Of a DNA stretch of 64,000 nt, positions 27,432 through 37,183 are shown piece after piece. The first letter of the stretch is position 1, and each line of letters begins with the position of its first letter. Origin of the DNA: Plantibacter flavus (GTDB lineage Bacteria > Actinomycetota > Actinomycetes > Actinomycetales > Microbacteriaceae); NCBI RefSeq assembly GCF_002024505.1, contig NZ_CP019402.1, forward strand, positions 2,232,001-2,296,000, given 5' to 3'. Under the pieces are notes generated by a model. It saw only the letters and a list, made by a program, of their open reading frames with translations. It did no database searches and had not been told where the DNA came from. The position numbers were made by a program, and so were the translations under genes.

Positions 27432-29249
27432 GTGAACGCGGAAATCTCTTCGACCCAGCACCTGGGCGGGTCCGCAGCCGAACACCTCTCACCGGCCTTC
27501 CCGGAACGCGCAGCGTGGGGCACGGCGAGCAAGCTTCGAGCCTGGCAGGCCGAGGCGCTCGAGCAGTACTTCACCACCGAACCCCGTGACTTCCTCGCGG
27601 CGGCGACACCGGGCGCAGGCAAGACGACGTTCGCGCTGCGGCTCGCCTCCGAACTCCTCCATCGCGGCACGATCGACCGCATCACGGTCGTCGCCCCGAC
27701 CGACCACCTGAAGCGTCAGTGGGCCGAGGCCGCGAGCCGGGTCGGCATCCGCCTCGACCCGAACTTCGCGAACCGCGACCAGGTCTTCGGCCGCCACTAC
27801 CACGGCGTCGCCGTCACCTATGCCCAGGTCGCGGCGAACCCGCCCGTCCATCAGCGCACGACCGATTCGGGTCGCACCCTCGTCATCCTCGACGAGGTCC
27901 ACCACGGCGGCGACGCCCTGAGCTGGGGCGACGGCATCCACGAGGCGTTCTCGCGGGCGACCCGCCGGCTGTCCCTGACCGGGACCCCGTTCCGGTCGGA
28001 CACGGCACCGATCCCGTTCGTGGTCTACCAGCCTGATCACCAGGGCATCCGGACCTCCGTCACCGACTACAACTACGGATACGGTCGCGCGCTCCAGGAC
28101 GGGGTCGTCCGTCCGGTGCTCTTCATGGTCTACGCCGGCCACATGCGCTGGCGGACCAAGGCCGGCGACGAGATGGAGGCCCGCCTCGGCGAGGGCAACA
28201 CGAAGGACATCACCTCCGCTGCCTGGCGGACCGCACTCGACCCGCAGGGCGACTGGATCCCGGCGGTCCTGAAGTCCGCCGACCTCCGGCTGTCCGAGGT
28301 CCGTCAGGCGGTCCCGGACGCCGGCGGACTCGTGATCGCCACCGACCAGACGACCGCGCGCGCCTACGCGGCCATCCTGCACGAGCTGACGGGGGAGCAG
28401 CCCACCGTCGTCCTCTCCGACGAGAAGGAGGCCAGCGACCGGATCGCCGACTTCTCGGGGAACACCAAGCGCTGGATGGTCGCGGTCCGCATGGTGTCGG
28501 AAGGCGTGGACGTCCCACGACTCGCCGTCGGCGTCTACGCGACGTCGTCCGCCACGCCACTGTTCTTCGCGCAGGCGATCGGGCGATTCGTCCGGGCCAG
28601 ACGACGCGGCGAGATCGCGAGCATCTTCCTCCCGAACGTGCCGAACCTGATGGCCCTCGCGGAGAAACTCGAGCTCGAACGCGATCACGCACTCGACCGC
28701 CCGAGCGACCCGGACGCGGAGGGCGACCTCTTCAATCCGGAGGACGCGATGATGGCGGCCGCGGAGCGCGAGGACAAGGCTTCCGATTCACTCCTCGAGG
28801 AGTTCACCTGGCAGGCCGTCTCCTCGGACGCGCACTTCGACCGGGTCGTGTTCGACGGCGACGAGTTCGGCGAGCTCGCCCAGCCCGGCACCGAGGAGGA
28901 GTTCGACTTCATCGGGTTCCCCGGGCTCCTCGAACCTGAACAGGTGCACGAGTTGCTCGTGCAACGCCAGAGCCGGCAGGCCAAGCGCGGGGCGTTCGTC
29001 GACAAGAACGCATCCTCGCCGAGTCCGCAGGCGGACATCCCCGCTCCGCTCTACCGCACGCTCAAGGAACAGCGCCAGGTGCTCAACACCCTGGTCGGTC
29101 TCTACGCGAAGCACACGAAGGAGCCGCACGGACTCGTGCACGCCGAACTGCGACGCGTCTGCGGCGGACCCGCGGTGGCACAGGCGAGCGTGACCCAGCT
29201 ACAGGCCCGCATCGATCTGCTCCGTCGGCGCCTCGGCCACGGGCACTGA
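27432..29249 (+). CDS. Superfamily 2 DEAD/DEAH-box helicase
   Basis: 605-residue helicase. Motif I TPGAGKTT is at 59-66, motif II DEVH at 154-157, motif III SLTGTPFRSD, and motif VI FFAQAIGRFVRARRR. RMVSEGVDVPRLAVGVYATS (motif V) resembles XPB/RecQ-like and phage-type helicases. The C-terminal 200 residues are acidic (LFNPEDAMMAAAERED, about 430-450) and end in a region with LRRVCGGPAVAQASVTQLQARI. It stands alone, with a GDSL hydrolase behind it, and there is no sign that it is part of a restriction or defence island. Confidence 0.82.
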   Translation: MNAEISSTQHLGGSAAEHLSPAFPERAAWGTASKLRAWQAEALEQYFTTEPRDFLAAATPGAGKTTFALRLASELLHRGTIDRITVVAPTDHLKRQWAEAASRVGIRLDPNFANRDQVFGRHYHGVAVTYAQVAANPPVHQRTTDSGRTLVILDEVHHGGDALSWGDGIHEAFSRATRRLSLTGTPFRSDTAPIPFVVYQPDHQGIRTSVTDYNYGYGRALQDGVVRPVLFMVYAGHMRWRTKAGDEMEARLGEGNTKDITSAAWRTALDPQGDWIPAVLKSADLRLSEVRQAVPDAGGLVIATDQTTARAYAAILHELTGEQPTVVLSDEKEASDRIADFSGNTKRWMVAVRMVSEGVDVPRLAVGVYATSSATPLFFAQAIGRFVRARRRGEIASIFLPNVPNLMALAEKLELERDHALDRPSDPDAEGDLFNPEDAMMAAAEREDKASDSLLEEFTWQAVSSDAHFDRVVFDGDEFGELAQPGTEEEFDFIGFPGLLEPEQVHELLVQRQSRQAKRGAFVDKNASSPSPQADIPAPLYRTLKEQRQVLNTLVGLYAKHTKEPHGLVHAELRRVCGGPAVAQASVTQLQARIDLLRRRLGHGH

Positions 29250-29281
29250 GGACGGCACCGCTCCTCACGCGCGTCCTCCTG

Positions 29282-29402
29282 CCCTTCGACAGGCTCAGGG
29301 ACCGGCGTGTTCCGGGCGGGACTCTCCCGGTCACTGAGCTTGTCGAAGTGCCCACCAGGGACCACCAGCTCGGTCGACCCTTCGACAGGCTCAGGGTCCG
29401 GC
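29282..29402. repeat. Three copies of a REP-like repeat (CCTTCGACAGGCTCAGG)
   Basis: Copies at 29282-29305 (plus), 29329-29349 (inverted) and 29378-29402 (plus) share the core CTTCGACAGGCTCAGGG with a flanking ACCGG/TCCGG. The first two make an inverted pair. The 318-base gap between the helicase and the tRNA holds these, a terminator and no supported gene. A degraded set lies at 61115-61380. Confidence 0.85.
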
Positions 29403-29520
29403 GGAGGAGGGCCCGGTACCGGCGGAGCAGGGTCCAGAACCGGCGAAGGTGTGCGGGATCTCGCTCGAACCGACGATGATCTCGGGTGTCGGCGTGTCGT
29501 GGAGTGCGGCGGGAAAACAA

Positions 29521-29550
29521 GAACGGCCGGAGCTTTCGCTCCGGCCGTTC
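29521..29550 (-). terminator. Terminator of tRNA-Leu
   Basis: Perfect 13-bp stem (GAACGGCCGGAGC) with loop TTTC; on the minus strand it is followed by TTGTTTTCCC, a classic intrinsic terminator, 17 bases after the tRNA. Confidence 0.9.
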
Positions 29551-29567
29551 GCCGTCTCAACACGGTG

Positions 29568-29651
29568 TGCGCGAAGGGGGACTTGAACCCCCACGCCCGT
29601 AAGGGCACTAGCACCTCAAGCTAGCGCGTCTGCCATTTCCGCCACCCGCGC
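29568..29651 (-). tRNA. tRNA-Leu (anticodon GAG)
   Basis: 84-nt class II tRNA read on the minus strand. Acceptor 5' GCGCGGG pairs with 3' TTCGCGC and discriminator A; the anticodon loop is TTGAGGT, so the anticodon is GAG, decoding CUC and CUU. The anticodon stem is CTAGC/GCTAG. A long variable arm (CCCTTACGGG) identifies leucine, and the T arm contains GGTTCAAGTCC. No CCA is encoded. Confidence 0.96.
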
Positions 29652-29814
29652 GTGTTGTGATCGTGTCCGGCTTTCGCTGGGCACGAGAAGAAACTCTAGC
29701 ACGGATTTCGACAGCCGTTCACCACCTCGTTCCGCCGGAGGATCTGCTCGACGCCCTCCGGCCGTGCGTCGACCGCGCGATCGGGGGAGAGGTGCAGCGG
29801 TCAGGGCCGACGGG

Positions 29815-29820
29815 TACCGT
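29815..29820 (+). promoter_or_regulatory. -10-like TACCGT before the M20 peptidase gene
   Basis: TACCGT ends 6 bases before the ATG at 29827. The six bases include GGAG, but this is too close to act as a normal ribosome-binding site. Confidence 0.45.
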
Positions 29821-29826
29821 GGAGCC

Positions 29827-31146
29827 ATGACCTCCGGCTTAGACGCATCCGACCTCACGCTCGACGAGACCACGCGGATCGCGCGGGACCTCATCCGCAT
29901 GGACACGACGAACTACGGCGAGGGCCGCTCCAACGGCGAGACGGAGGCCGCCGAATACGTCGAGGCGTACCTCCGCGACCTCGGTCTGGAGCCGGAGCTG
30001 ATCGACGCTGCTCCGGGCCGGACCAGCGTGGTCGCACGGGTCGCCGGCGCGAACCCCGAGAAGCCGGCGCTCGTCGTGCACGGGCACCTCGACGTGGTGC
30101 CCGCCGATCCTGCGAACTGGTCGGTGGACCCCTTCGGCGGCGAGATCAAGGACGGCCTGCTGTGGGGACGCGGGGCCGTCGACATGAAGAACATGGACGC
30201 GATGATCCTCGCGTCACTCCGCGAGATCCTCGGCAGCGGCCGTCGGCCGGAACGCGACCTCGTGATCGCGATGTTCTCGGACGAGGAGAACGGCGGCGTG
30301 TTCGGCTCCCACCACCTCGTGACCGAACGACCGGAGCTCTTCGCCGGCGCGACCGAGGCGATCAGCGAGGTCGGCGGGTACTCGATCACCTTCGGCGGAC
30401 GCCGCTCCTACCTCCTCCAGACCTCGGAGAAGGCCCTCGTCTGGATCAAACTGGTCGCGACCGGACGGGCGGCCCACGGATCCCGCTACGTGCAGGACAA
30501 CGCCGTCACCCGCCTCGCGGAAGCGGTGGCGGCCATCGGACGCACCGAGTGGCCCGTCCGACTCACCGACACCACCGAGCAGCTGCTCCGTGAGATCGCC
30601 ACCATCCTCGGCACCACGCCCGAACGGCTCGGCCCGGACGAGCTCGCCCTCGCGACGGGTACTGCCTCCGGCTTCATCCAGGCCTCGCTCCGCACGACGA
30701 GCAACCCGACCCTGCTGCAGGCCGGATACAAGCACAACGTGATCCCCGATCGCGCCGAGGCGCTCGTCGACATCCGCACCCTGCCCGGCGAGGAGGACGC
30801 CGTGCTCGCGCGCGTCGCGGAGATCGTCGGTGAGGACATCGAGATCGTCGTCATGCACCGCGACATCGGCCTCGAGACCCCGTTCTCGGGTCCGCTCGTC
30901 GACGCGGTCGTCGAGACCCTGGGGCGCCATGACCCCGGCGCCCCGGTGCTCCCGTACATGCTCTCCGGCGGTACCGACAACAAGGCGCTCTCGCTCCTCG
31001 GCATCACCGGGTACGGCTTCGCTCCGCTGCGCCTGCCGGAACACCTGGACTTCCCCGCGATGTTCCACGGAGTCGACGAGCGCGTGCCGCTCGACGCGCT
31101 AGGGTTTGGCAAGCAGGTCCTCACGGACCTCCTCCTCGACTACTGA
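29827..31146 (+). CDS. M20/M25/M40-family metallopeptidase
   Basis: 439-residue zinc peptidase/deacylase related to ArgE, DapE and carboxypeptidase G2. Metal-site residues are visible: H87 and D89 in VVHGHLDVVP, D119 in GAVDMKN, E153-E154 in FSDEEN, with a dimerisation domain in between (about 200-320) and the final histidine in the LPEHLDF/MFHGVDE region. It is cytoplasmic by sequence. The exact substrate, probably a dipeptide or acyl amino acid, is open. The ATG at 29827 is preferred to the one at 29764, whose extra residues are arginine- and glycine-rich. Confidence 0.88.
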   Translation: MTSGLDASDLTLDETTRIARDLIRMDTTNYGEGRSNGETEAAEYVEAYLRDLGLEPELIDAAPGRTSVVARVAGANPEKPALVVHGHLDVVPADPANWSVDPFGGEIKDGLLWGRGAVDMKNMDAMILASLREILGSGRRPERDLVIAMFSDEENGGVFGSHHLVTERPELFAGATEAISEVGGYSITFGGRRSYLLQTSEKALVWIKLVATGRAAHGSRYVQDNAVTRLAEAVAAIGRTEWPVRLTDTTEQLLREIATILGTTPERLGPDELALATGTASGFIQASLRTTSNPTLLQAGYKHNVIPDRAEALVDIRTLPGEEDAVLARVAEIVGEDIEIVVMHRDIGLETPFSGPLVDAVVETLGRHDPGAPVLPYMLSGGTDNKALSLLGITGYGFAPLRLPEHLDFPAMFHGVDERVPLDALGFGKQVLTDLLLDY

Positions 31147-31260
31147 CTTCCCACGGTCCGTCTCCGCGCCCTCCGCGCCGCGAGACGCTCCAGGAGCCGC
31201 CCCGCCGACGACTGCCGGATCCGGCCGAACACCAGCCATCCGGCTGCAGAAAGGTGCCCT

Positions 31261-32085
31261 GTGGACCTCATCAACGCCATCATCCTCGGACTCGTCCAGG
31301 GACTCACCGAGTTCCTCCCGATCTCGTCGAGCGCACACCTGCGCATCCTCGGCGAGTTCCTCCCCGGAGCGAAGGACCCTGGCGCGGCGTTCACGGCGAT
31401 CACCCAGATCGGTACCGAGGCCGCCGTCGTGGTGTTCTTCTGGCGCGACATCGTCCGCATCATCTCGTCCTGGTGCAAAGCCCTCGTCGGCAAGATCCCG
31501 AGGGATGACGCCGACGCCCGCATGGGGTGGCTGATCATCATCGGCAGCCTCCCCATCGTCGTGCTCGGCCTGTTGTTCCAGGACGAGATCGAGACGACCT
31601 TCCGGTCGCTGTGGATCGTCGCGATCATGCTCATCGTGTTCGGCATCCTGCTCGGTGTCGCCGACGCGGTCGGTGCGAAGAAGCGACGTCTGAAGAGCCT
31701 GACCTACCGCGACGGCGCGATCTTCGGAGGCGCCCAGGCCCTCGCTCTCATCCCCGGCGTCTCCCGCTCCGGCGGCACGATCACCGCCGGACTGTTCATG
31801 GGCTACGAGCGCCGTGCTGCGGCGCGGTACGCCTTCCTGCTCGCGATCCCCGCGGTGTTCGGCAGCGGCTTCTACCAGGTCTTCAAGAGCATCGGCGAGC
31901 CGAGCCCGTACGGACCGGTCGAGACGCTCGTCGCCACCGTCATCGCGTTCGTCGTCGGCCTCGCGGTCATCGCCTTCTTCATGAGTTACATCTCGAAGCG
32001 CAGCTTCCTGCCCTTCGTCGTCTACCGCATCGTGCTCGGCGTCGTCCTGCTGGTGCTGCTCGGCACGGGCGTGATCAACGCGTGA
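31261..32085 (+). CDS. uppP: Undecaprenyl-diphosphatase
   Basis: 274-residue BacA-type integral membrane phosphatase that recycles undecaprenyl diphosphate for cell wall synthesis; known to give bacitracin tolerance when abundant. The first consensus [18 protein letters not shown] (10-27) carries the catalytic glutamate E17, and the second is PGVSRSGGT with the conserved Arg/Ser. About eight hydrophobic segments are visible. The GTG at 31261 has AAAGG upstream. It overlaps mshC by 4 bases. Confidence 0.95.
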   Translation: MDLINAIILGLVQGLTEFLPISSSAHLRILGEFLPGAKDPGAAFTAITQIGTEAAVVVFFWRDIVRIISSWCKALVGKIPRDDADARMGWLIIIGSLPIVVLGLLFQDEIETTFRSLWIVAIMLIVFGILLGVADAVGAKKRRLKSLTYRDGAIFGGAQALALIPGVSRSGGTITAGLFMGYERRAAARYAFLLAIPAVFGSGFYQVFKSIGEPSPYGPVETLVATVIAFVVGLAVIAFFMSYISKRSFLPFVVYRIVLGVVLLVLLGTGVINA

Positions 32086-33320
32086 GGGCCTGGTCCGCCC
32101 CGGTCGTCCCGAAGCTGCCCGGCTCCGGCGCGGCCCCGTGTCTCTGGGACACCCCGAGCGCCGGGCTCATCGAAGCCTCCGCCGAACGCACGGCGCGGTT
32201 GTACGTCTGCGGCATCACGCCATACGACGCGACCCACCTCGGCCACGCGTCGAGCTACCTCGCCTACGACACCCTGCAGCGCGTCTGGCTGGACGCCGGC
32301 TACGAGGTGCACTACGCCCAGAACGTCACCGATGTGGACGACCCGCTGCTCGAGCGGGCCACCGCGACCGGCGTCGACTGGGTCGAACTCGCAGCGAGCC
32401 AGGTCGAACTCTTCCGGAGCGACATGGAACGCCTCAGCATCCTCCCACCCGAAGACTACGTCGCGGTCACCGAGGTCATCGGGCCGATCGCCGACGCCGT
32501 CGCGCTCCTGATCGAACGCGGCGTCGCCTACTCGGTCGACACCCCGGACAGTGCCGCCGGAGACGACGTCTACTTCGACGTGCGCGCCGCGGCCGACGAC
32601 GTCTGGCACCTCGGCGCGGAGAGTGGGCTCGACGAGGCCACGATGGCCGCGTTCTTCGCCGAGCGCGGGGGAGACCCCGACCGCGCCGGGAAACGCGACG
32701 CCTTCGATCCACTGCTCTGGCGGGCGGCGCGCGACGGCGAGCCGAGCTGGGAGTCGCCCGTCGGCCGAGGGCGTCCCGGTTGGCACATCGAGTGCTCGGT
32801 CATCGCCCTCCAGCATCTCGGATCGGACTTCACGGTCCAGGGCGGCGGCTCCGACCTCGTCTTCCCACACCACGATCTGAGTGCCGGGCACGCCGCAGCA
32901 CTGTCCGGCCGCACGCTCGCCAAGGTGTTCAGCCACGCCGGCATGGTCGCCTACGAGGGCACGAAGATGTCCAAGTCCCTCGGCAACCTCGTCCTCGTGT
33001 CACGCCTGGCCGCCGACGGAGCAGACCCCTCGGCCATCCGACTCGCGATCCTCGCGAACCACTACCGCAACGACTGGGAGTGGCACGACGAGCACCTCGT
33101 CCTGGCCGATCGCCGGCTCAGGACCTGGCGTTCGGCCTTCGCGACGGATGCCGCGAGTGGAGCGTCCGCCGTCGAGCTGCTGCAGGCGATGCGTGTCCGA
33201 CTGGCGGACGACCTCGACACCCCGGGTGCCATCGCGCTCGTCGACGCCGCAGCGACGACCGGCGTCGACGACGCCGACCTCGCGCGGTCGGCTGTCGACG
33301 CGCTCCTCGGCGTGCGCTGA
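32082..33320 (+). CDS. mshC: Cysteine:glucosaminyl-inositol ligase of mycothiol synthesis
   Basis: 412-residue enzyme that joins L-cysteine to GlcN-Ins, the third enzyme of mycothiol biosynthesis, derived from cysteinyl-tRNA synthetase. Visible: [16 protein letters not shown] with zinc ligand C43 and a HIGH-like motif, [15 protein letters not shown], the [11 protein letters not shown] segment and the KMSKS loop (TKMSKSLGN). It is shorter than CysRS because the anticodon-binding part is missing. The N-terminal PVVPKLPG is typical of MshC. The GTG at 32082 overlaps the uppP stop (GTGA). The other msh genes are not in the window. Confidence 0.95.
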   Translation: MRAWSAPVVPKLPGSGAAPCLWDTPSAGLIEASAERTARLYVCGITPYDATHLGHASSYLAYDTLQRVWLDAGYEVHYAQNVTDVDDPLLERATATGVDWVELAASQVELFRSDMERLSILPPEDYVAVTEVIGPIADAVALLIERGVAYSVDTPDSAAGDDVYFDVRAAADDVWHLGAESGLDEATMAAFFAERGGDPDRAGKRDAFDPLLWRAARDGEPSWESPVGRGRPGWHIECSVIALQHLGSDFTVQGGGSDLVFPHHDLSAGHAAALSGRTLAKVFSHAGMVAYEGTKMSKSLGNLVLVSRLAADGADPSAIRLAILANHYRNDWEWHDEHLVLADRRLRTWRSAFATDAASGASAVELLQAMRVRLADDLDTPGAIALVDAAATTGVDDADLARSAVDALLGVR

Positions 33321-33366
33321 GCAGGACGGCGACTCACCGGAGTCACCCCACCGCGATGGGACCGGG

Positions 33367-34293
33367 CTACTCGCGGTCCTTCCGCCAGGGCTCGTCGCCC
33401 TTACCCTCGTCCCGACGGAGGTACCGCTCGAACTCCTTGGCGATGGCCTCGCCGCTCGCCTCGGGCGACTCGACGGTGTCGCGCGCCTGCTCCAGCTGCT
33501 GGATGTAGGCGGCCATGTCCTCGTCTTCGGCGGCGAGCGTGTCGATCCCGCTCTGCCACTCACCGGACTCCTCGACGAGGGCTCCGCGGGGGATGACGAC
33601 GTCGATGAGTTCCTCGAGCTTGTCGATCAGCGCCAACACGGCTTTCGGGGAGGGCGCGCTGTGCACGTAGTGGGGGACCGAGGCCCAGACCGACAGACTC
33701 TGGACGCCCTGCCGCTCGGCGGCGTCGGCCAGCACGCTGAGGATGCCGACCGGTCCTTCGTAGGTGCTGCGTTCGAGCTGCAGCGCCTGCCGCAGCTCAG
33801 CGTTCTCGCTCGAGGCGAAGACCGAGATCGGTCGCGTGTGCGGGACGTCGGCGAGCATCGCACCGAGCATCACCATGCCGGTGATGCGCTGCTCGGTGAT
33901 CACGGCGAGGATCTCGTCGACGAACGCCTTCCATCCGCGCGACGGCTCGGCACCGAGCAGCACGTAGACGTTGTCACCGCCGCCCTCGCTGACGCGGAGC
34001 GCGGCGTCCTCCGCCAAGGGGGTCGCGGGCTTCGCCGCCTCGGGGTCGGGCCCCGAGATCGTGGTACCGGGCCAGGTCAGGGACCGTTTGCCGTCCTCGT
34101 CGACGCCGACCGTCGGCCGGTTGAACTGGTAGTCGTAGTAGGGCTCCGGGTCGATCTCGAGCAGCGGGCGGAGGGCGAGCGAGTCGCGAAGCACGCGCAC
34201 CGCGCCGCTCGCCGCCTCGCCGGCGTCGTTCCAACCCTCGAACGCCACGACGAGCAGGCGACCGCCCAGCGGCTCCTTGGTGTCTTCCGTCAC
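33367..34293 (-). CDS. PAC2-family protein
   Basis: 308 residues of the PAC2 family, named after the proteasome assembly chaperone 2; bacterial members are mostly of unknown function. Typical blocks are VVAFEGWNDAGEAASGAV near the start, PYYDYQFNRPTV, LLGAEPSRGW, and SVWASVPHYVHSAPSPKA. The C-terminal 50 residues are charged and probably helical (DMAAYIQQLEQARD). The GTG start at 34293 has GAGGAG upstream. It diverges from the HAD-trmI pair and converges with mshC. Confidence 0.87.
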   Translation of the reverse strand: MTEDTKEPLGGRLLVVAFEGWNDAGEAASGAVRVLRDSLALRPLLEIDPEPYYDYQFNRPTVGVDEDGKRSLTWPGTTISGPDPEAAKPATPLAEDAALRVSEGGGDNVYVLLGAEPSRGWKAFVDEILAVITEQRITGMVMLGAMLADVPHTRPISVFASSENAELRQALQLERSTYEGPVGILSVLADAAERQGVQSLSVWASVPHYVHSAPSPKAVLALIDKLEELIDVVIPRGALVEESGEWQSGIDTLAAEDEDMAAYIQQLEQARDTVESPEASGEAIAKEFERYLRRDEGKGDEPWRKDRE

Positions 34294-34360
34294 GTCTCAC
34301 TCCTCGGTGCACGGGGACCTTCCGCGACCATCCATCCAGGATAGGCGCTTCAGCACCCGG

Positions 34361-34366
34361 TAGCAT
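34361..34366 (+). promoter_or_regulatory. -10-like TAGCAT before the HAD gene
   Basis: TAGCAT ends 8 bases before the GTG at 34375; no ribosome-binding site is seen between them. Confidence 0.4.
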
Positions 34367-34374
34367 GGCACCCC

Positions 34375-35079
34375 GTGACCACTCTCCTCCCTGCCGCAGT
34401 CCTCTGGGACATGGACGGCACCGTCGTCGACACCGAGCCCTACTGGATGGAGGCCGAGACCGAGCTGGTCGCGGCCCACTGCGGCACCTGGACCCATGAG
34501 GACGGCCTCCTGCTCGTCGGGAACGGCCTCTGGGACTCCGCCGCCGTCCTCCAGGGCCGCGGCGTCGCGCTGGACGCGGACACGATCGTCACCCATCTCA
34601 CGGACCACGTCCGGCGCCTCATCCAGGAACGCGGCGTCCCGTTCCGTCCCGGTGCCCAGGAGCTGCTCCGCGAGCTCCGGGAGGCCGGCGTGCCGACCGC
34701 GCTCGTCACCATGTCGATCCGGTCCATGGCCGAGGACATCGCAGGCGGCATCCCGTTCGACGCGTTCGACCTCATCGTCGCCGGCGACGAGGTCGAGCAG
34801 CCCAAGCCCCATCCTGACCCCTACCTCAGAGCCGCAGCGGCACTCGGGGTCGACCCCCGCGAGTGCATCGCGATCGAGGACTCCGCCACCGGTCTCGCGT
34901 CCGCGCTCGCGGCGGGGACCATCGCCGTGTCCGTGCCGCACATCGTGCCGATCCCCGAGGGACCGCACCACACCACCTGGGACACCCTCGCCGGGCGCTC
35001 CGTCGCCGACCTCGCCGAGCTTCGCTCGGCCGCGAGCGGCACCACCCACCACCCCGAGACAGAGGCAGCACAGCGATGA
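34375..35079 (+). CDS. HAD-superfamily phosphatase (beta-phosphoglucomutase-like)
   Basis: 234-residue HAD hydrolase. The nucleophile motif DMDGT has D12 and D14; the second motif is VTMS, and KPHPDPYLRAAAALGV plus IEDSATGL form motifs III and IV. A helical cap lies between residues 20 and 90. Substrate is a sugar phosphate or nucleotide but unknown. It overlaps trmI by 4 bases, so it may be co-expressed with a tRNA modification enzyme. Confidence 0.86.
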   Translation: MTTLLPAAVLWDMDGTVVDTEPYWMEAETELVAAHCGTWTHEDGLLLVGNGLWDSAAVLQGRGVALDADTIVTHLTDHVRRLIQERGVPFRPGAQELLRELREAGVPTALVTMSIRSMAEDIAGGIPFDAFDLIVAGDEVEQPKPHPDPYLRAAAALGVDPRECIAIEDSATGLASALAAGTIAVSVPHIVPIPEGPHHTTWDTLAGRSVADLAELRSAASGTTHHPETEAAQR

Positions 35080-36140
35080 GCGCGAACCACCAGCCGGCGA
35101 ACAGCGGCCCCTTCCGCGAGGGCGACCGCGTGCAGCTGACCGGACCGAAGGGGCGGAAGAACACCATCACGCTGGAGGCCGGCAAGGTCTTCCACACGCA
35201 CCGCGGGATGATCGAGCACACCTCGATCATCGGCCTGCCGGACGGCAGCGTCGTCGCCAACACCGAGGGCATCGAGCACCTCGCGCTCCGGCCGCTGCTG
35301 GTCGACTTCGTGATGTCGATGCCTCGCGGTGCCGCCATCATCTACCCGAAGGACGCGGCCGAGATCATCGGACAGGCGGACATCTTCCCCGGCGCGACGG
35401 TCGTCGAGGCCGGTGTCGGTTCCGGCGCGCTCTCCCTCTGGCTCCTCCGGGCCATCGGGCCGTCTGGCAGACTGGCCTCCTTCGAGCGTCGGGACGAGTT
35501 CGCCGACGTCGCGCGAGGCAACGTCGCGACCTTCTTCGGTTACGACCCGCAGAACTGGTCGGTCACGGTCGGCGACCTCCAGGAGACCCTGCCCGAGACG
35601 ATGCCCGCCGAGTCCGTCGACCGCGTGGTGCTCGACATGCTCGCACCGTGGGAGTGCCTCGACGCCGCGTGGGAGGCGCTGAAGCCCGGCGGAGTGATCC
35701 TCTGCTACGTCGCCACGGTCACCCAGCTGTCGCGCGTCGCCGAGGCGATCCGAGGGACGGGCGGCTTCACGAACCCGCAGTCGAACGAGACGATGATGCG
35801 CGGGTGGCACGTCGAGGGGCTCGCCGTCCGACCGGACCACCGGATGATCGGGCACACGGGCTTCCTCATCACCGCACGGAAGCTCGCGCCCGGCACGGTC
35901 CTGCCCGAGCTCAAGCGACGCGCCTCGAAGAGCGACTTCAGCGCCGAGGACGTCGAGCTGTGGACGCCGGGCGCCCTCGGGGAACGTTCCGCGAGTGCGA
36001 AGATCCTGCGGAAGCGCGCCAGGAGCGCCGGGGCGAGCGCCGAGCTCTCCCGGGCACGGGGCCTCGACGGTGACAGCGCGGGGCCGGACGAGTCGATCGA
36101 ACCGTCCGCCGCTGAGCCGGCTCTCGGCGACGATCGTTGA
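35076..36140 (+). CDS. trmI: tRNA (adenine-58-N1)-methyltransferase
   Basis: 354-residue SAM-dependent enzyme that methylates A58 in the tRNA T loop, forming a tetramer. The SAM-binding motif EAGVGSGAL is at 111-119, followed by VVLDMLAPWECLD. An N-terminal beta domain (1-90) contains KNTITLEAGKVFHTHRG. The last 70 residues (AGASAELSRARGLDG onward) are low in complexity and poorly conserved. In many actinomycetes this gene is next to the proteasome genes; no proteasome gene follows here. Start ATGA-overlaps the HAD gene. Confidence 0.93.
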   Translation: MSANHQPANSGPFREGDRVQLTGPKGRKNTITLEAGKVFHTHRGMIEHTSIIGLPDGSVVANTEGIEHLALRPLLVDFVMSMPRGAAIIYPKDAAEIIGQADIFPGATVVEAGVGSGALSLWLLRAIGPSGRLASFERRDEFADVARGNVATFFGYDPQNWSVTVGDLQETLPETMPAESVDRVVLDMLAPWECLDAAWEALKPGGVILCYVATVTQLSRVAEAIRGTGGFTNPQSNETMMRGWHVEGLAVRPDHRMIGHTGFLITARKLAPGTVLPELKRRASKSDFSAEDVELWTPGALGERSASAKILRKRARSAGASAELSRARGLDGDSAGPDESIEPSAAEPALGDDR

Positions 36141-36163
36141 CCCCGGTTCACGTCGACTAAACT
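36137..36163 (+). promoter_or_regulatory. Candidate promoter of the FKBP lipoprotein gene
   Basis: TTGACC (36137-36142) and TAAACT (36158-36163) with a 15-base spacer, slightly short, between the trmI stop and the GTG at 36212. Confidence 0.45.
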
Positions 36164-36211
36164 GTGCGACGGCGACCTGCCGTCCCACCCGTACCACCGA
36201 AACGAGGATCC

Positions 36212-37168
36212 GTGCGCACTGCACCAGCTCTCATCGCCGCAGCAGGCCTCCTGCTCGTCTCCCTCACCGGGTGCACCGCGCCGGGCTCGGCGTCCTGCGA
36301 CACCGCGGCGTCCGCCGGCGACGCGACGAAGCTCATCAGCGTGTCCGGTGACTTCGGATCCACCCCGAAGGTGGATGTCCCGACGCCGCTGTACACGAAG
36401 ACGACGGAGCGCCAGGTCGTCATCCAGGGCGACGGCCAGCAGGTCTCGGCCGAAGGCACCGTCAACCTCAACCTGATGCTCCTCAACGGACGCACCGGAG
36501 ACGTCCTGCAGCAGACGGACTTCAACGGGCCCGCGAGCACCCTCATCGCCCTGTCCGGGAGCCTCCCCGGCTTCGCGAAGGCGTTCGCCTGCACGACGGT
36601 CGGATCCCGTGTCGTCGCGGCGATCTCACCCGAGGACGCCTTCGGCCCGAGCGGTGGCAGCGAGGCGAACGGCATCAAGAAGGACGACGCGATCATCCTC
36701 GTCGCCGACATCCAGGGTGCGGCGCTGCCCAAGGCCGACGGCGCCGAGCGCCCGATCCCGTCGGGGTTCCCGTCCGTCGTGACCGCTCCGAGCGGCCAGC
36801 CCGGTATCACCATCCCGGCGGCCCCCGCCCCGACCGAGACGAAGCACACCCTGTCCCGCGTCGGCGACGGTGCCACGGTCAAGGCCGGCGACCAGGTCAT
36901 CGTCAACTACACCGGTGTGCTGTGGGATCAGAAGAGCGTCTTCGACAGCAGCTGGGAGAAGGGTCAGCCCCTCGTCTTCCAGGCCGACGGCGGTCAGATG
37001 ATCAAGGCCTTCAACGACGCGGTCGTCGGCCAGCAGGTCGGCTCGCAGATCATCCTCGTGGTGGCGCCGAAGGACGGCTACGGCGAGCAGGGGTCGGGCA
37101 GCGTCCCGGCCGGCGCGACGCTCGTGTTCGTCATCGACGTGCTCGGCACCCAGCGCGCGGCACAGTAA
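36212..37168 (+). CDS. FKBP-type peptidyl-prolyl isomerase, lipoprotein
   Basis: 318 residues, with a lipoprotein signal peptide ending in the lipobox LTGC (C21). Two FKBP-like domains follow: a divergent one (about 60-175, with AFACTTVGSRVVAAISPEDAFG) and a C-terminal one (about 215-318) with VIVNYTGVLWDQKSVFDSSW and GYGEQGSGSVPAGATLVF. Such proteins help fold exported proteins at the membrane. The GTG at 36212 has ACGAGG upstream. It precedes pafB, separated by a terminator-like hairpin. Confidence 0.9.
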   Translation: MRTAPALIAAAGLLLVSLTGCTAPGSASCDTAASAGDATKLISVSGDFGSTPKVDVPTPLYTKTTERQVVIQGDGQQVSAEGTVNLNLMLLNGRTGDVLQQTDFNGPASTLIALSGSLPGFAKAFACTTVGSRVVAAISPEDAFGPSGGSEANGIKKDDAIILVADIQGAALPKADGAERPIPSGFPSVVTAPSGQPGITIPAAPAPTETKHTLSRVGDGATVKAGDQVIVNYTGVLWDQKSVFDSSWEKGQPLVFQADGGQMIKAFNDAVVGQQVGSQIILVVAPKDGYGEQGSGSVPAGATLVFVIDVLGTQRAAQ

Positions 37169-37183
37169 CCGACACGCCTCGGA

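Noticed and set aside
29250..29567. The repeat cluster as a CRISPR array
   Set aside because: Only three copies, one inverted, with unequal spacing and no cas genes; it fits a REP-like repeat.
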